This document shows, piece by piece, positions 41,885 through 50,244 of a stretch of 64,000 bases of DNA (positions are counted from its first letter, which is position 1; each line of letters opens with the position of its first letter). Source of the DNA: JANYCO01 sp964437245 (GTDB taxonomy: Bacteria > Bacteroidota > Bacteroidia > Cytophagales > Cytophagaceae); assembly GCA_964437245.1 (NCBI GenBank), contig CAYTGJ010000006.1, positions 1 to 64,000 of the forward strand, written 5' to 3'. The position numbers and the translations under genes were made by a program. The notes under the pieces are model-generated. The model was not told the DNA's origin. It was given only the letters and a program-made list of their open reading frames with translations, and did not search any database.

Positions 41885-43462
41885 TCAGGCAAAGATCCTT
41901 TTTTCTTTAACGGCCAGTCCGCCCAGGTATGGGCAATTTTTTACTGCTTCCAGTCCTTCAAATTGTACCGGGATTTTATCATACCCGTAGGTATGGTCAA
42001 GTGTTTGGGTAAGATTGTTGTCGCCCATGCTTACGTCCACGTCCTGCATCGTCATCTGGGAAGGATGTTCGTATCCGCAGGCATGTGTGATCTCCATCAT
42101 TTCTTTCCGGAGGTTTTTTACATAGTTGTAGAAACGCTCCGACTTCAACGGAACATCGATTCCTGACTGAAGCCATTTGTTCTGGGTGGCGATCCCGGCC
42201 GGGCAACGGTTGGTATGGCAGATCTGAGCCTGGATACAGCCGATGGACATCATGGCTTCACGGGCTACATTGATCAGGTCTGCTCCCATGGCAAAGGCCA
42301 TCATGGCTTTGGCCGGGAAACCCAGTTTGCCCGAAGCGATGAATACGACCCGGTCGGTCAGCCCTCTTTTCGCAAATACTTTGTATACATTGCTGAATGC
42401 ATAGATGAAAGGCAGGGATACGTGGTCTGCAAAAGCCGGCGGGGCTGCTCCTGTACCGCCTTCTCCTCCGTCAATCGTAATAAAGTCTGGTCCTTTGCCG
42501 GTTTTCAGCATAAGGTCGGCCAGCTCTTCCCACATCTCCATCTTCCCGACGGCCGCTTTGAACCCTACCGGAAGTCCTGTACGGTCTGCGATCCGTTCAA
42601 TGAAGTCGACCATTTCAGTGACATTTTTAAACTCGCTGTGGAACGTAGGAGACAGCGCATCTTTCCCCATAGGGATGTGACGTATATTGGCAATTTCGTG
42701 TGTGATCTTGGCCGCTGGCAGTACTCCTCCTTTGCCGGGTTTTGCTCCCTGGGAAAGCTTTATTTCAATGGCTCTCACAAATGGATTTTTTTCTACCAGG
42801 TGAGCAAGCTTGTCCATCGAAAACCCTTTTTCGTCTCTCACTCCGAAATAACCGGTTCCGAAATGAAATACGACGTCGGCGCCGTTGGAATGGTAAGGAG
42901 ATAATCCTCCTTCACCGGTATTGTGATAGCATCCGGCTTTCAGCGAGCCAAGATTCATGGACTCTACTGCTCTGGCAGAGAGAGAACCGTAACTCATGGC
43001 GGAGATGTTGACGACCGAATACGGACGGTAAGGTCTTCTGCGTTTATGATATAATCCCATAACCTTGGCACAGGGTACAAAACTCATGTCCCTGGCACTC
43101 GGGTGCTCTTTGGAAGGGATATAATTGAACATCGTGGGGTTAATGAAAATATGGCCGGCACTGTAGATGTCCTGGTCCGTACCAAAACCGGAATAGTTAT
43201 TTTCCCGTTTGGCAGAGGCATAGATCCAGGAGCGTTCGCTTCTTTTGAAAGGCAGTTCTTCCCGGTTGTTGGCTACAATGTACTGTCTTAATTCCGGTCC
43301 TATTCTTTCAAGCATATAACGAAGATGACCTACTACCGGAAAGTTATGCTTAATGGTTTGCCTCCGGTTGAAAAATATATCTTTGATTGCTATAAAGAAG
43401 ATAAATAGAATCGGATAGATCCACCAGGGAATGCTAGCTATAAAGTCCAAAACGTCTTTCAT
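41885..43462 (-). CDS. FMN-binding glutamate-synthase-like oxidoreductase
   Basis: The 525 residues contain an N-terminal membrane helix (about 12-30) and a central glutamate synthase domain: ISAMSYGSLSARAVESMNLGS, GEGGLSPYH, EIKLSQGAKPGKGGVLPAAKIT, FITIDGGEGGTGAAPPAFADHVSLPF, ASGKLGFPAKAMMAFAMGADLINVAREAM and CIQAQICHTNRCPAGIATQ, whose three Cys bind a 3Fe-4S cluster. It lacks the amidotransferase domain, so it is not a full GltB; relatives are membrane-linked proteins of uncertain reaction. It is probably attached to the inner membrane. Confidence 0.9.
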   Translation of the reverse strand: MKDVLDFIASIPWWIYPILFIFFIAIKDIFFNRRQTIKHNFPVVGHLRYMLERIGPELRQYIVANNREELPFKRSERSWIYASAKRENNYSGFGTDQDIYSAGHIFINPTMFNYIPSKEHPSARDMSFVPCAKVMGLYHKRRRPYRPYSVVNISAMSYGSLSARAVESMNLGSLKAGCYHNTGEGGLSPYHSNGADVVFHFGTGYFGVRDEKGFSMDKLAHLVEKNPFVRAIEIKLSQGAKPGKGGVLPAAKITHEIANIRHIPMGKDALSPTFHSEFKNVTEMVDFIERIADRTGLPVGFKAAVGKMEMWEELADLMLKTGKGPDFITIDGGEGGTGAAPPAFADHVSLPFIYAFSNVYKVFAKRGLTDRVVFIASGKLGFPAKAMMAFAMGADLINVAREAMMSIGCIQAQICHTNRCPAGIATQNKWLQSGIDVPLKSERFYNYVKNLRKEMMEITHACGYEHPSQMTMQDVDVSMGDNNLTQTLDHTYGYDKIPVQFEGLEAVKNCPYLGGLAVKEKRIFA

Positions 43463-43703
43463 GAAAGTCAGAATAATTTAATTTTCTTTCGAGTTATAAA
43501 ATATATTTCAGATTAAAAAACGAAGTTGAGCCATAAAAGTTCTATCGGAGAAAGAGAAAGTATGGTTTTTACGGTCTTTCCGGCACGTTGTATTTTAGGT
43601 AGATTGTATGTAAAGAGTGGTGTTTTTTTTAGAATAGGTATGAATAAATAACCAACGTTTCTTATTTTAGGGACTTTGACGCTGTAAACTAACAACTAAA
43701 CAC

Positions 43704-44684
43704 ATGAAAAAAACATTTTACGCTCTGGCAGTATTGGTTGCATCCGGAGGTTTGTATTCCTGCGGAGGAAGCGAAACTAAAAAGGCTCCGGACGATTTTT
43801 CCGGGGCAGGGAAAATCGCGGCAAACTCTTATACTCCGATAGACAAAGGAAATGGTATACTGGCCTTTGAGTTTAACGGCCTATACTTTGAGGCAGATGC
43901 CAATCATGCCGGTCGTATCAGTGCATTTGCACTGGAAGGGAAAAATATCCTGAGTGGAAAAGAGGTCAACGAAGTAAACTGGGGAACTTCTCTCTGGCCT
44001 AGTCCGCAAAGTGCCTGGGGCTGGCCTCCTTCTCAGGAACTGGATGCGAAGCCATATAAAGGGGGAATCAAGGATTCACTTTGTATCGAACTGGTTTCTG
44101 AAAAGGATTCGTTGCTCGGATTGGTATTCACTAAAAATTATAAGGCAAATCCTGCCGACACATCCGTGATTGTTACTTATACTATTGCCAACAGGTCAGA
44201 TAAAAAACAATCGGTGGCACCTTGGGAGATCAGCCGGGTGGCTTCCGGAGGACTTACCTTGTATCCTACCGGGAAAAGTAAAAAACAACAACTTCTTGCT
44301 CCGCTGACAACGGATAAAGATGGGATCACCTGGTTTGAGTACGACTCTGCTAAAATGACGTTTGCGCCGAGTGAAGTGCCGAAATTAATTCACGATGGCG
44401 CAGAAGGCTGGCTGGCACAGGTAAACGGTGATTTACTCCTTATTAAAAAATTTGCCGATGTCCCGGTCGAAAAAATTGCTCCGGGCGAAGGAGAGATCGA
44501 GTTTTATGCCAATCCTGACAAATCCTATATTGAGATCGAACAGCAGGGGGCATATACCTCTCTGGCTCCGGGTGAAGAATTGAAATGGGAAGTTACCTGG
44601 TATTTGCGTAAGCTTCCTTCCGGCATCCAGGCCAAAACCGGTAATAAAGAACTGGCAGATTATATCCGGTCGGTCGTGCGGTAG
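43704..44684 (+). CDS. DUF4380-like lipoprotein
   Basis: The 326-residue product has the lipoprotein signal MKKTFYALAVLVASGGLYSC followed by GGSE. The mature part reads like a beta-sandwich related to aldose-epimerase-like proteins: ILAFEFNGLYFEADANHAGRISAFALEGKNIL, WGTSLWPSPQSAWGWPPSQELDAKPY, IANRSDKKQSVAPWEISRV and LKWEVTWYLRKLP. This is the pattern of DUF4380, common in Bacteroidota; carbohydrate binding is likely but not shown. It has its own terminator. Confidence 0.82.
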   Translation: MKKTFYALAVLVASGGLYSCGGSETKKAPDDFSGAGKIAANSYTPIDKGNGILAFEFNGLYFEADANHAGRISAFALEGKNILSGKEVNEVNWGTSLWPSPQSAWGWPPSQELDAKPYKGGIKDSLCIELVSEKDSLLGLVFTKNYKANPADTSVIVTYTIANRSDKKQSVAPWEISRVASGGLTLYPTGKSKKQQLLAPLTTDKDGITWFEYDSAKMTFAPSEVPKLIHDGAEGWLAQVNGDLLLIKKFADVPVEKIAPGEGEIEFYANPDKSYIEIEQQGAYTSLAPGEELKWEVTWYLRKLPSGIQAKTGNKELADYIRSVVR

Positions 44685-44742
44685 TATAAGCCAGGAAATT
44701 TGTCCGGGACAAGTCTACAAGATTTTATAATAAATTTCAGCG

Positions 44743-44782
44743 AAAATAACCCTTCTGTTTTTTAACATTGAAGGGTTATTTT
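44743..44782 (+). terminator. Terminator of the DUF4380-like gene
   Basis: AAAATAACCCTTC and GAAGGGTTATTTT form 13 perfect pairs around a 14-base loop, followed by more T. Confidence 0.9.
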
Positions 44783-44810
44783 TATATTGACTGATCTAAA
44801 AAATAGCGGT

Positions 44811-45470
44811 ATGGCAAGAGAAAAACTGATTCCCTTTCTGAAAAAAATAAAGTCCAACAATAACAAAGAGTGGTTTGATAAAAACCGCCCGGAGTATGAA
44901 TCGGTACGGGAAGAATTTATTGAACTGATGGCAGACGTGGTGAAGAAGTTTGGAAAGACAGATGCTTCCATTGCCTCCACCGATCCGAGAAAAACACTGT
45001 TCCGGATCAACCGTGACGTTCGTTTTTCAAAGGACAAAGCTCCCTATAAGACAAACATGGCAGCTTATATGGCGGACGGAGGCAAGAAATCTCCTAAAGC
45101 CGGTTATTACCTTCATGTAGAACCAGGGAATTGTTTTCTGGCGGGAGGAGTATGGATGCCGGAACCGGAGCATCTGAAAAAGATCAGGCAGGAGATTGAT
45201 TACAATGGAGAAGCACTGAAAAAAATAGTAACCACAAAAGAATTCAAAGAGCTGTTTGGTGGTTTGAGTGAGGAAGATAAGCTGATACGCGTCCCCAAAG
45301 ATTTCGATCCGGAAAACCCTTTCGCCGAATATCTTAAGCTTAAAAGTTTTATTGCCGTACACGGATTTGAAGATAAGCAACTGGCAGATCCGAAGTTTGC
45401 GGACTATTGTGCCAGGATTTTTAAAGCAACGTATCCACTGAATCAGTTTTTAAACAGTTCGTTTGATTAA
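44811..45470 (+). CDS. DUF2461 family protein, second member
   Basis: Starting at MAREKLIPFLKKIKSNNNKE gives 219 residues, the family length; a start 24 bases upstream adds nothing conserved. NNNKEWFDKNRPEYESV, FRINRDVRFSKDKAPYKTNMAAYM, AGYYLHVEPGNCFLAGGVWMPEPEHLKKIRQEIDY and FIAVHGFEDKQL correspond to the conserved parts also seen in the paralogue at 30253-30942, with the same order and about one-third identity. Its TAA overlaps the ATG of the next gene by one base, which suggests coupled translation. Confidence 0.9.
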   Translation: MAREKLIPFLKKIKSNNNKEWFDKNRPEYESVREEFIELMADVVKKFGKTDASIASTDPRKTLFRINRDVRFSKDKAPYKTNMAAYMADGGKKSPKAGYYLHVEPGNCFLAGGVWMPEPEHLKKIRQEIDYNGEALKKIVTTKEFKELFGGLSEEDKLIRVPKDFDPENPFAEYLKLKSFIAVHGFEDKQLADPKFADYCARIFKATYPLNQFLNSSFD

Positions 45471-46291
45471 TGGCGGTTAGCAGAATAAGTGTATTAGGGT
45501 GCGGATGGCTTGGAATGCCTCTGGCAGAGGAGTTGATCCGTCAGGGGTATAAAGTGAAAGGAAGTACTACTACAGAAAGTAAGCAGAAAGAAATGTTTCA
45601 GAAAGGGATTGATCCCTATTACCTGCACCTTACTCCTATTGTGCAGGCAAGAGATCTTAAAGGGTTTCTGGATGCCGAACTTGTCATCATTAACATCCCG
45701 CCGGGTACCCGTACCCGGTCGGCACTTTTTCATGTGGAGCAGATGCAGCACTTGCTTCCTCATCTGGAGAAAAGTTCTGCCCGGTATATTATTTACATCA
45801 GTTCCACCTCAGTATATCCAGACCTTAATCGTTCTGTAAAAGAAGAAGAGGTCGTAGACGCTGCACAGGCTGCGAATAAAACCCTGGTCACCGCAGAAAC
45901 GCTGATCCGTGAGATTCCGGGTAAAGAGGTGACGGTGCTGAGGTGCGGAGGACTTACAGGGTATGACCGGCTTCTGATCAGGCATTTTGCCGGAAGGAAA
46001 GGACTGACGACCGGAGAAGAACCGGTAAATCTGATTCACCGCGATGATGCGATCGGAATTATTATGGCGGTCATTCAGCAGGAAAAATGGGGCGAAACGT
46101 ATAATGTATGTTCGCCCGAACACCCTTTGAAAAAGGATTTCTACAAGCAGCTTGCCTTACAATTCGGATTCGAGCCACCTGAATTTTTAAATACTGAAAA
46201 ACAGAGTTTTAAACTGGTTTCTACCCGGAAACTGGAAACAGAACTTCAGTACATTTTTAAGTTTCCGGACCCCTATAAATACTCTTATTAG
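45470..46291 (+). CDS. NAD(P)-binding SDR/epimerase-like protein (YeeZ type)
   Basis: The 273 residues start with ISVLGCGWLGMPLAEELIRQGYKVKGSTTT, a GxGxxG nucleotide-binding fold; YIIYISSTSVYPDLNRSVKEEE has the SSTSVY segment of extended SDRs, and TVLRCGGLTGYDR and LIHRDDAIGIIMAVI follow. The middle lacks a clear YxxxK catalytic pair, as in YeeZ-like proteins. The reaction is unknown. The start codon overlaps the stop of the DUF2461 gene (TAATG). Confidence 0.85.
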   Translation: MAVSRISVLGCGWLGMPLAEELIRQGYKVKGSTTTESKQKEMFQKGIDPYYLHLTPIVQARDLKGFLDAELVIINIPPGTRTRSALFHVEQMQHLLPHLEKSSARYIIYISSTSVYPDLNRSVKEEEVVDAAQAANKTLVTAETLIREIPGKEVTVLRCGGLTGYDRLLIRHFAGRKGLTTGEEPVNLIHRDDAIGIIMAVIQQEKWGETYNVCSPEHPLKKDFYKQLALQFGFEPPEFLNTEKQSFKLVSTRKLETELQYIFKFPDPYKYSY

Positions 46292-46358
46292 AGTAATGGT
46301 ATTTTGGATTAATTTATTGTAAATTTGCAGCCCTAATCATATATAAAAGTACCAAAGA

Positions 46359-47690
46359 ATGAAGGTTTTAAAATTTGGTGGAACTTCGGTTGGTAAACCG
46401 GAGAGAATGCATTCCATAGCGAAATTGATCTCCGATAAAGATCAGAAAATTGTCGTGTTATCAGCAGTGTCCGGTACCACCAATGCCTTGGTGGATATAG
46501 CGGCCAAGTTTACAAAAGGAGACAAGGCAGCAGGTCTGGAAGCCATCGACGGCCTTTTCAAACCTATGTACTATAATTTTGTCAACGATCTGTATGCGAC
46601 TCCGGAGGGAAAAGAAAGAGGAAAAGAAATCATAGATTTTCATTACAATAATCTGAAAGCGTATGCCGATAAGCCTTTCGGAGAAAAAGAAACAAAAGAA
46701 GTATTGGCGGAAGGAGAACTGATCTCTACCAAGATGTTTCAGGAGTATCTGAAAGAATCCGGTTATAATTCACTGTTGCTTCCTGCCCTGGATTTCATGA
46801 AGACAGATGCAGACAGTGAGCCGATGCTGTCGTATATCGAAGAAAAGCTGACGGCCATTCTGAAGCAAAATCAGGATGTACATGTGTATATTACCCAGGG
46901 GTATATCTGCCGAAATGCCGAAGGCGAGGTAGATAATCTGAAAAGAGGAGGCTCCGACTATACAGGTACCCTGATCGGGGCAGCGATCCGTGCTACAGAG
47001 ATCCAGATCTGGACAGACATAGACGGAATGCACAACAACGATCCGAGGATTGTAAAGAAAACGTTCCCGATCCCGGAAATATCGTTTGACGAAGCGGCTG
47101 AGCTGGCATATTTCGGAGCGAAAATCCTTCATCCTACCTGTATCCGTCCCGCACATGAAAGAAAAGTACCGGTCAGACTGTTGAATACAATGCAGCCGGA
47201 TCAGAAAGGTACCGTGATCACTGGTAAGCCTTCCGACCGTGAGTATACTGCCATTGCGGCCAAAGATAATATTACTGCGATTAAGATAAAATCAGGAAGA
47301 ATGTTGAACGCCTACGGGTTCCTGAGAAGAATATTTGAGATTTTTGAAAAATATAAAACTTCTGTTGACATGATCACCACTTCAGAAGTAGCCGTATCTC
47401 TGACGATTGACGATGATAGGAATCTTGAAAAAATATTGACAGAGTTGAAAGAATTCTCTTCTGTGGAGATTGATCAGAATCAGACCATCGTTTGTATTGT
47501 TGGAAGTTTTGGAAAAAACAAGGTAGGTATTTCCAGTAAAATATTTGATTCGTTGGTTTCTATCCCGTTGAGAATGATCTCGTATGGCGGAAGCAACCAC
47601 AATATATCAGTATTGATCAATAGTGAGCATAGAAACGAAGCATTGAATGCACTGAACGAAGGACTGTTTCAGCCAGAGCTGGTAAAATAG
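46359..47690 (+). CDS. lysC: Aspartate kinase
   Basis: Phosphorylates aspartate to start synthesis of lysine, threonine and methionine. The 443-residue length fits the monofunctional type. KFGGTSVGKPERM (5-17) binds ATP, and LAEGELISTKMF, GYICRNAEGEVDNLKRGGSDYTGTLIGAAI, IWTDIDGMHNNDPRIV and EAAELAYFGAKILHPTCIRPA are all present. Two ACT domains follow (about 300-440; MITTSEVAVSLTIDDD) for feedback control. A TAAATTTG box lies at 46320-46327, a possible -7 element, but its -33 partner is weak. A clear terminator follows. Confidence 0.95.
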   Translation: MKVLKFGGTSVGKPERMHSIAKLISDKDQKIVVLSAVSGTTNALVDIAAKFTKGDKAAGLEAIDGLFKPMYYNFVNDLYATPEGKERGKEIIDFHYNNLKAYADKPFGEKETKEVLAEGELISTKMFQEYLKESGYNSLLLPALDFMKTDADSEPMLSYIEEKLTAILKQNQDVHVYITQGYICRNAEGEVDNLKRGGSDYTGTLIGAAIRATEIQIWTDIDGMHNNDPRIVKKTFPIPEISFDEAAELAYFGAKILHPTCIRPAHERKVPVRLLNTMQPDQKGTVITGKPSDREYTAIAAKDNITAIKIKSGRMLNAYGFLRRIFEIFEKYKTSVDMITTSEVAVSLTIDDDRNLEKILTELKEFSSVEIDQNQTIVCIVGSFGKNKVGISSKIFDSLVSIPLRMISYGGSNHNISVLINSEHRNEALNALNEGLFQPELVK

Positions 47691-47715
47691 TACTACCGTT
47701 TCACAATCTGAAATT

Positions 47716-47756
47716 AAAAGGCCGTTCGGGAATGCCGGAGCGGCCTTTTAATTTTA
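47716..47756 (+). terminator. Terminator of the aspartate kinase gene
   Basis: AAAAGGCCG and CGGCCTTTT form nine perfect pairs with a 16-base loop and are followed by AATTTT. The remaining bases to 47995 are AT-rich and hold no ORF. Confidence 0.88.
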
Positions 47757-47995
47757 GGATTAAATTTCCTGTTCACTGTGTGGGTTGAAAAAAAATTATT
47801 TTCTGTCTACAAACCAACAAGATCATTTCAGTAGTACAATGGAGATGTTTTATTATAAAAATCTTCAAAAAAGTCCTATTTTTGATCAGGGGAAACAAAA
47901 AAGTAGTTCATAATCCTAAACCTGAATTATGTACAGTAAAATAAAAGATACCCCATATTGTACTTTATTTGTAACCAATAAACCATAAATTACTC

Positions 47996-49324
47996 TTGAA
48001 CATAATTGAGATCATTAAAGAAAAAAATCCGGGCGAATCGGAATTTTTGCAAGCAGTACACGAGGTAGCGGAATATATCATACCGTTTATTGAAAAAAAT
48101 CCTAAGTACCAAAAATATAAAATATTCGAACGTATCGCAGAGCCGGAACGGGTAATTATTTTTCGTGTTCCCTGGGTAGACGATTCCGGAGAGATTCAGG
48201 TAAACAGAGGTTACAGAATACAGATGAATTCTGCCATTGGTCCTTACAAAGGCGGTCTGCGTTTTCATCCTTCAGTGACGTTGGGCGTTTTGAAATTTTT
48301 GGCTTTTGAGCAAACCTTTAAAAACAGCTTGACCGGCCTGCCTATGGGCGGAGGAAAAGGCGGATCAGATTTTGACCCGAAAGGGAAATCAGACAATGAA
48401 GTAATGCGTTTCTGTCAAAGCTTTATGACAGAGCTTTATCGCCATGTTGGCCCTGACCTGGATGTGCCGGCAGGAGACATTGGTGTGGGGAAACGTGAAG
48501 TAGGTTATATGTTCGGACAATACAAGCGTATCCGGAATGAGTTTACCGGCGTGTTAACCGGTAAAGGTTTTGAATGGGGAGGCAGTAGAATAAGACCGGA
48601 AGCTACCGGTTACGGCCTTATTTATTTCGTTCAGGAGGTATTTAAAACACAGGGAGAAAGTCTTGAAGGGAAAATCGTAACGATTTCGGGTTCCGGCAAT
48701 GTAGCCCAGTTTGCCGCCGAAAAAAGTATTCAGTGCGGAGCTAAGGTGGTCACGATGTCTGATTCTAATGGATTCATATACGATGAATCCGGAATAACTC
48801 TTGAGAAGCTTGCTTTTATAACAGAGCTGAAAGAAGTCAAAAGAGGCAGAATTAAAGAATACGTTGACCGGTATCCTGAAGCCAGGTTCTTTGAAAATAA
48901 AAAACCGTGGAGTATTAAATGTGACATCGCCCTGCCTTGTGCTACACAAAATGAGCTTGGCGGTGAAGATGCAAGACTATTAGTGGCAAATGGCTGTAAA
49001 TATATTGCCGAAGGAGCTAACATGCCAAGCACTACAGAAGCGATTGCCGTGTTCAATAAAGCAAAAGTTTATTATGTGCCCGGCAAAGCTGCCAACGCAG
49101 GAGGAGTAGCTGTTTCCGGTCTTGAAATGACACAGAACTCTTTACGATATGCCTGGTTTAAAGAAAAAGTAGACGACAGGTTACGTGTCATCATCAAGGG
49201 GATCCACGATACATGTGTGTTGTATGGCAAAGAAGAAGACGGGCACATCAACTATGAAAAAGGCGCTAATATCGGAGGCTTTGTAAAAGTGGCCGATGCT
49301 ATGATCGATCAGGGGGTTGTGTAA
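47996..49324 (+). CDS. gdhA: NADP-type glutamate dehydrogenase
   Basis: Forms glutamate from 2-oxoglutarate and ammonium. The 442 residues match the hexameric bacterial type almost throughout: VPWVDDSGEIQVNRGYRIQMNSAIGPYKGGLRFHPSV, LPMGGGKGGSDFDPKGKSDNEVMRFCQSFM (catalytic Lys), DVPAGDIGVGKREVGYMFGQYKR, RPEATGYGLIYFV, TISGSGNVAQFAAEK (nucleotide loop), ALPCATQNELG, EGANMPSTTEA and NAGGVAVSGLEMTQNS. The start is TTG (TTGAAC). A nearly consensus -7 box (TTTATTTG) is about 25 bases upstream. Co-factor preference is inferred from family resemblance. Confidence 0.96.
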   Translation: MNIIEIIKEKNPGESEFLQAVHEVAEYIIPFIEKNPKYQKYKIFERIAEPERVIIFRVPWVDDSGEIQVNRGYRIQMNSAIGPYKGGLRFHPSVTLGVLKFLAFEQTFKNSLTGLPMGGGKGGSDFDPKGKSDNEVMRFCQSFMTELYRHVGPDLDVPAGDIGVGKREVGYMFGQYKRIRNEFTGVLTGKGFEWGGSRIRPEATGYGLIYFVQEVFKTQGESLEGKIVTISGSGNVAQFAAEKSIQCGAKVVTMSDSNGFIYDESGITLEKLAFITELKEVKRGRIKEYVDRYPEARFFENKKPWSIKCDIALPCATQNELGGEDARLLVANGCKYIAEGANMPSTTEAIAVFNKAKVYYVPGKAANAGGVAVSGLEMTQNSLRYAWFKEKVDDRLRVIIKGIHDTCVLYGKEEDGHINYEKGANIGGFVKVADAMIDQGVV

Positions 49325-49330
49325 ATTTTT

Positions 49331-49395
49331 TCTCTGATCATTATCTTCTCTTTGTTCTATAGTAGACAAAACAAAGAGAAGATAATGATCAGAGA
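49331..49395 (+). terminator. Terminator with 26-pair perfect stem
   Basis: Arms 49331-49356 and 49370-49395 (TCTCTGATCATTATCTTC... and its exact complement) surround a 13-base loop and start six bases after the gdhA stop. It is the longest perfect hairpin in the window. Confidence 0.82.
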
Positions 49396-49496
49396 TTCTT
49401 TCTATACTCGGATATCTTTTTCGAATCTTAGGCAGATAATCCGTGAGGGCTTTAGGAGGACATTAAACGGTAATGTTCCGTTCCAATAATTAAATC

Positions 49497-50237
49497 ATGA
49501 GTAACAAGGTCTTACATATTACGTTTTCCCTATGTTGTTTTCTGCTCTACAACTCATGCAGTAAAGATAAAACCTTTGATTGTCTGAAAAGCACGGGAAA
49601 AGTAAAAAAGGAAGAACGTTATTTTTCGGGTGTCCGGTCTATCAGGCTGGAGGATAATGTTAACTTGTTCCTGATGCAGAGCATGGACGGGAAAATCGTT
49701 GTAGAGGCAGGAGAGAACCTTTTGCCTAAAATAGTTTCCGAACAGCAGGGTGAAACGATCAGCATCCGGAATGAAAACAAATGCAATTGGGTAAGAAGTT
49801 ATGATGTTCCGGTCAATGTGTATGTAGGGGTAGACAGGATCAAAAAAATAGCCCAGTCCGGATATGGGACTATTCGTAATGGTGAAACGATACAAACGGA
49901 TACGCTCCGGATCAATTCCGAAACTGCAGGAGTGATCGAGCTGAGTATAGATGCCGTTTATTTCGGGTTTGTAGCCGATGATAAGTCAAGCTATAAGGTA
50001 AGCGGGGCGATCAATGAAGTGGCCGGTGCGGCTTTCAAAAATGCTTCTGTCAATACAGAAAACGCAACGGTCAGCCAATACGGTATTTCCAACTATTCTA
50101 TCCTGGATGTACGTATATACTGTGAAGGATCTCTTCATATGGATATCGCCGGGGAGGGGAATATTATATGCAAAGGAAACCCTCAGTCCATTGAATACCG
50201 ATCGGTAAAAGGAACAGGCAAACTGATTTTACTGTAG
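49497..50237 (+). CDS. DUF2807 (GIN domain) lipoprotein
   Basis: The 246-residue product has the signal MSNKVLHITFSLCCFLLYNSC with SKDK after the Cys. The rest is a repeating parallel-beta domain: YFSGVRSIRLEDNVNLFLMQS, GKIVVEAGENLLPKIVSEQQGETISI, LRINSETAGVIELSIDAVYF and GSLHMDIAGEGNIICKG. This is the putative auto-transporter adhesin head (GIN) fold, frequent in this phylum, of unknown role. It lies seven bases upstream of the next gene, so they form an operon. Confidence 0.88.
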   Translation: MSNKVLHITFSLCCFLLYNSCSKDKTFDCLKSTGKVKKEERYFSGVRSIRLEDNVNLFLMQSMDGKIVVEAGENLLPKIVSEQQGETISIRNENKCNWVRSYDVPVNVYVGVDRIKKIAQSGYGTIRNGETIQTDTLRINSETAGVIELSIDAVYFGFVADDKSSYKVSGAINEVAGAAFKNASVNTENATVSQYGISNYSILDVRIYCEGSLHMDIAGEGNIICKGNPQSIEYRSVKGTGKLILL

Positions 50238-50244
50238 CACACAG

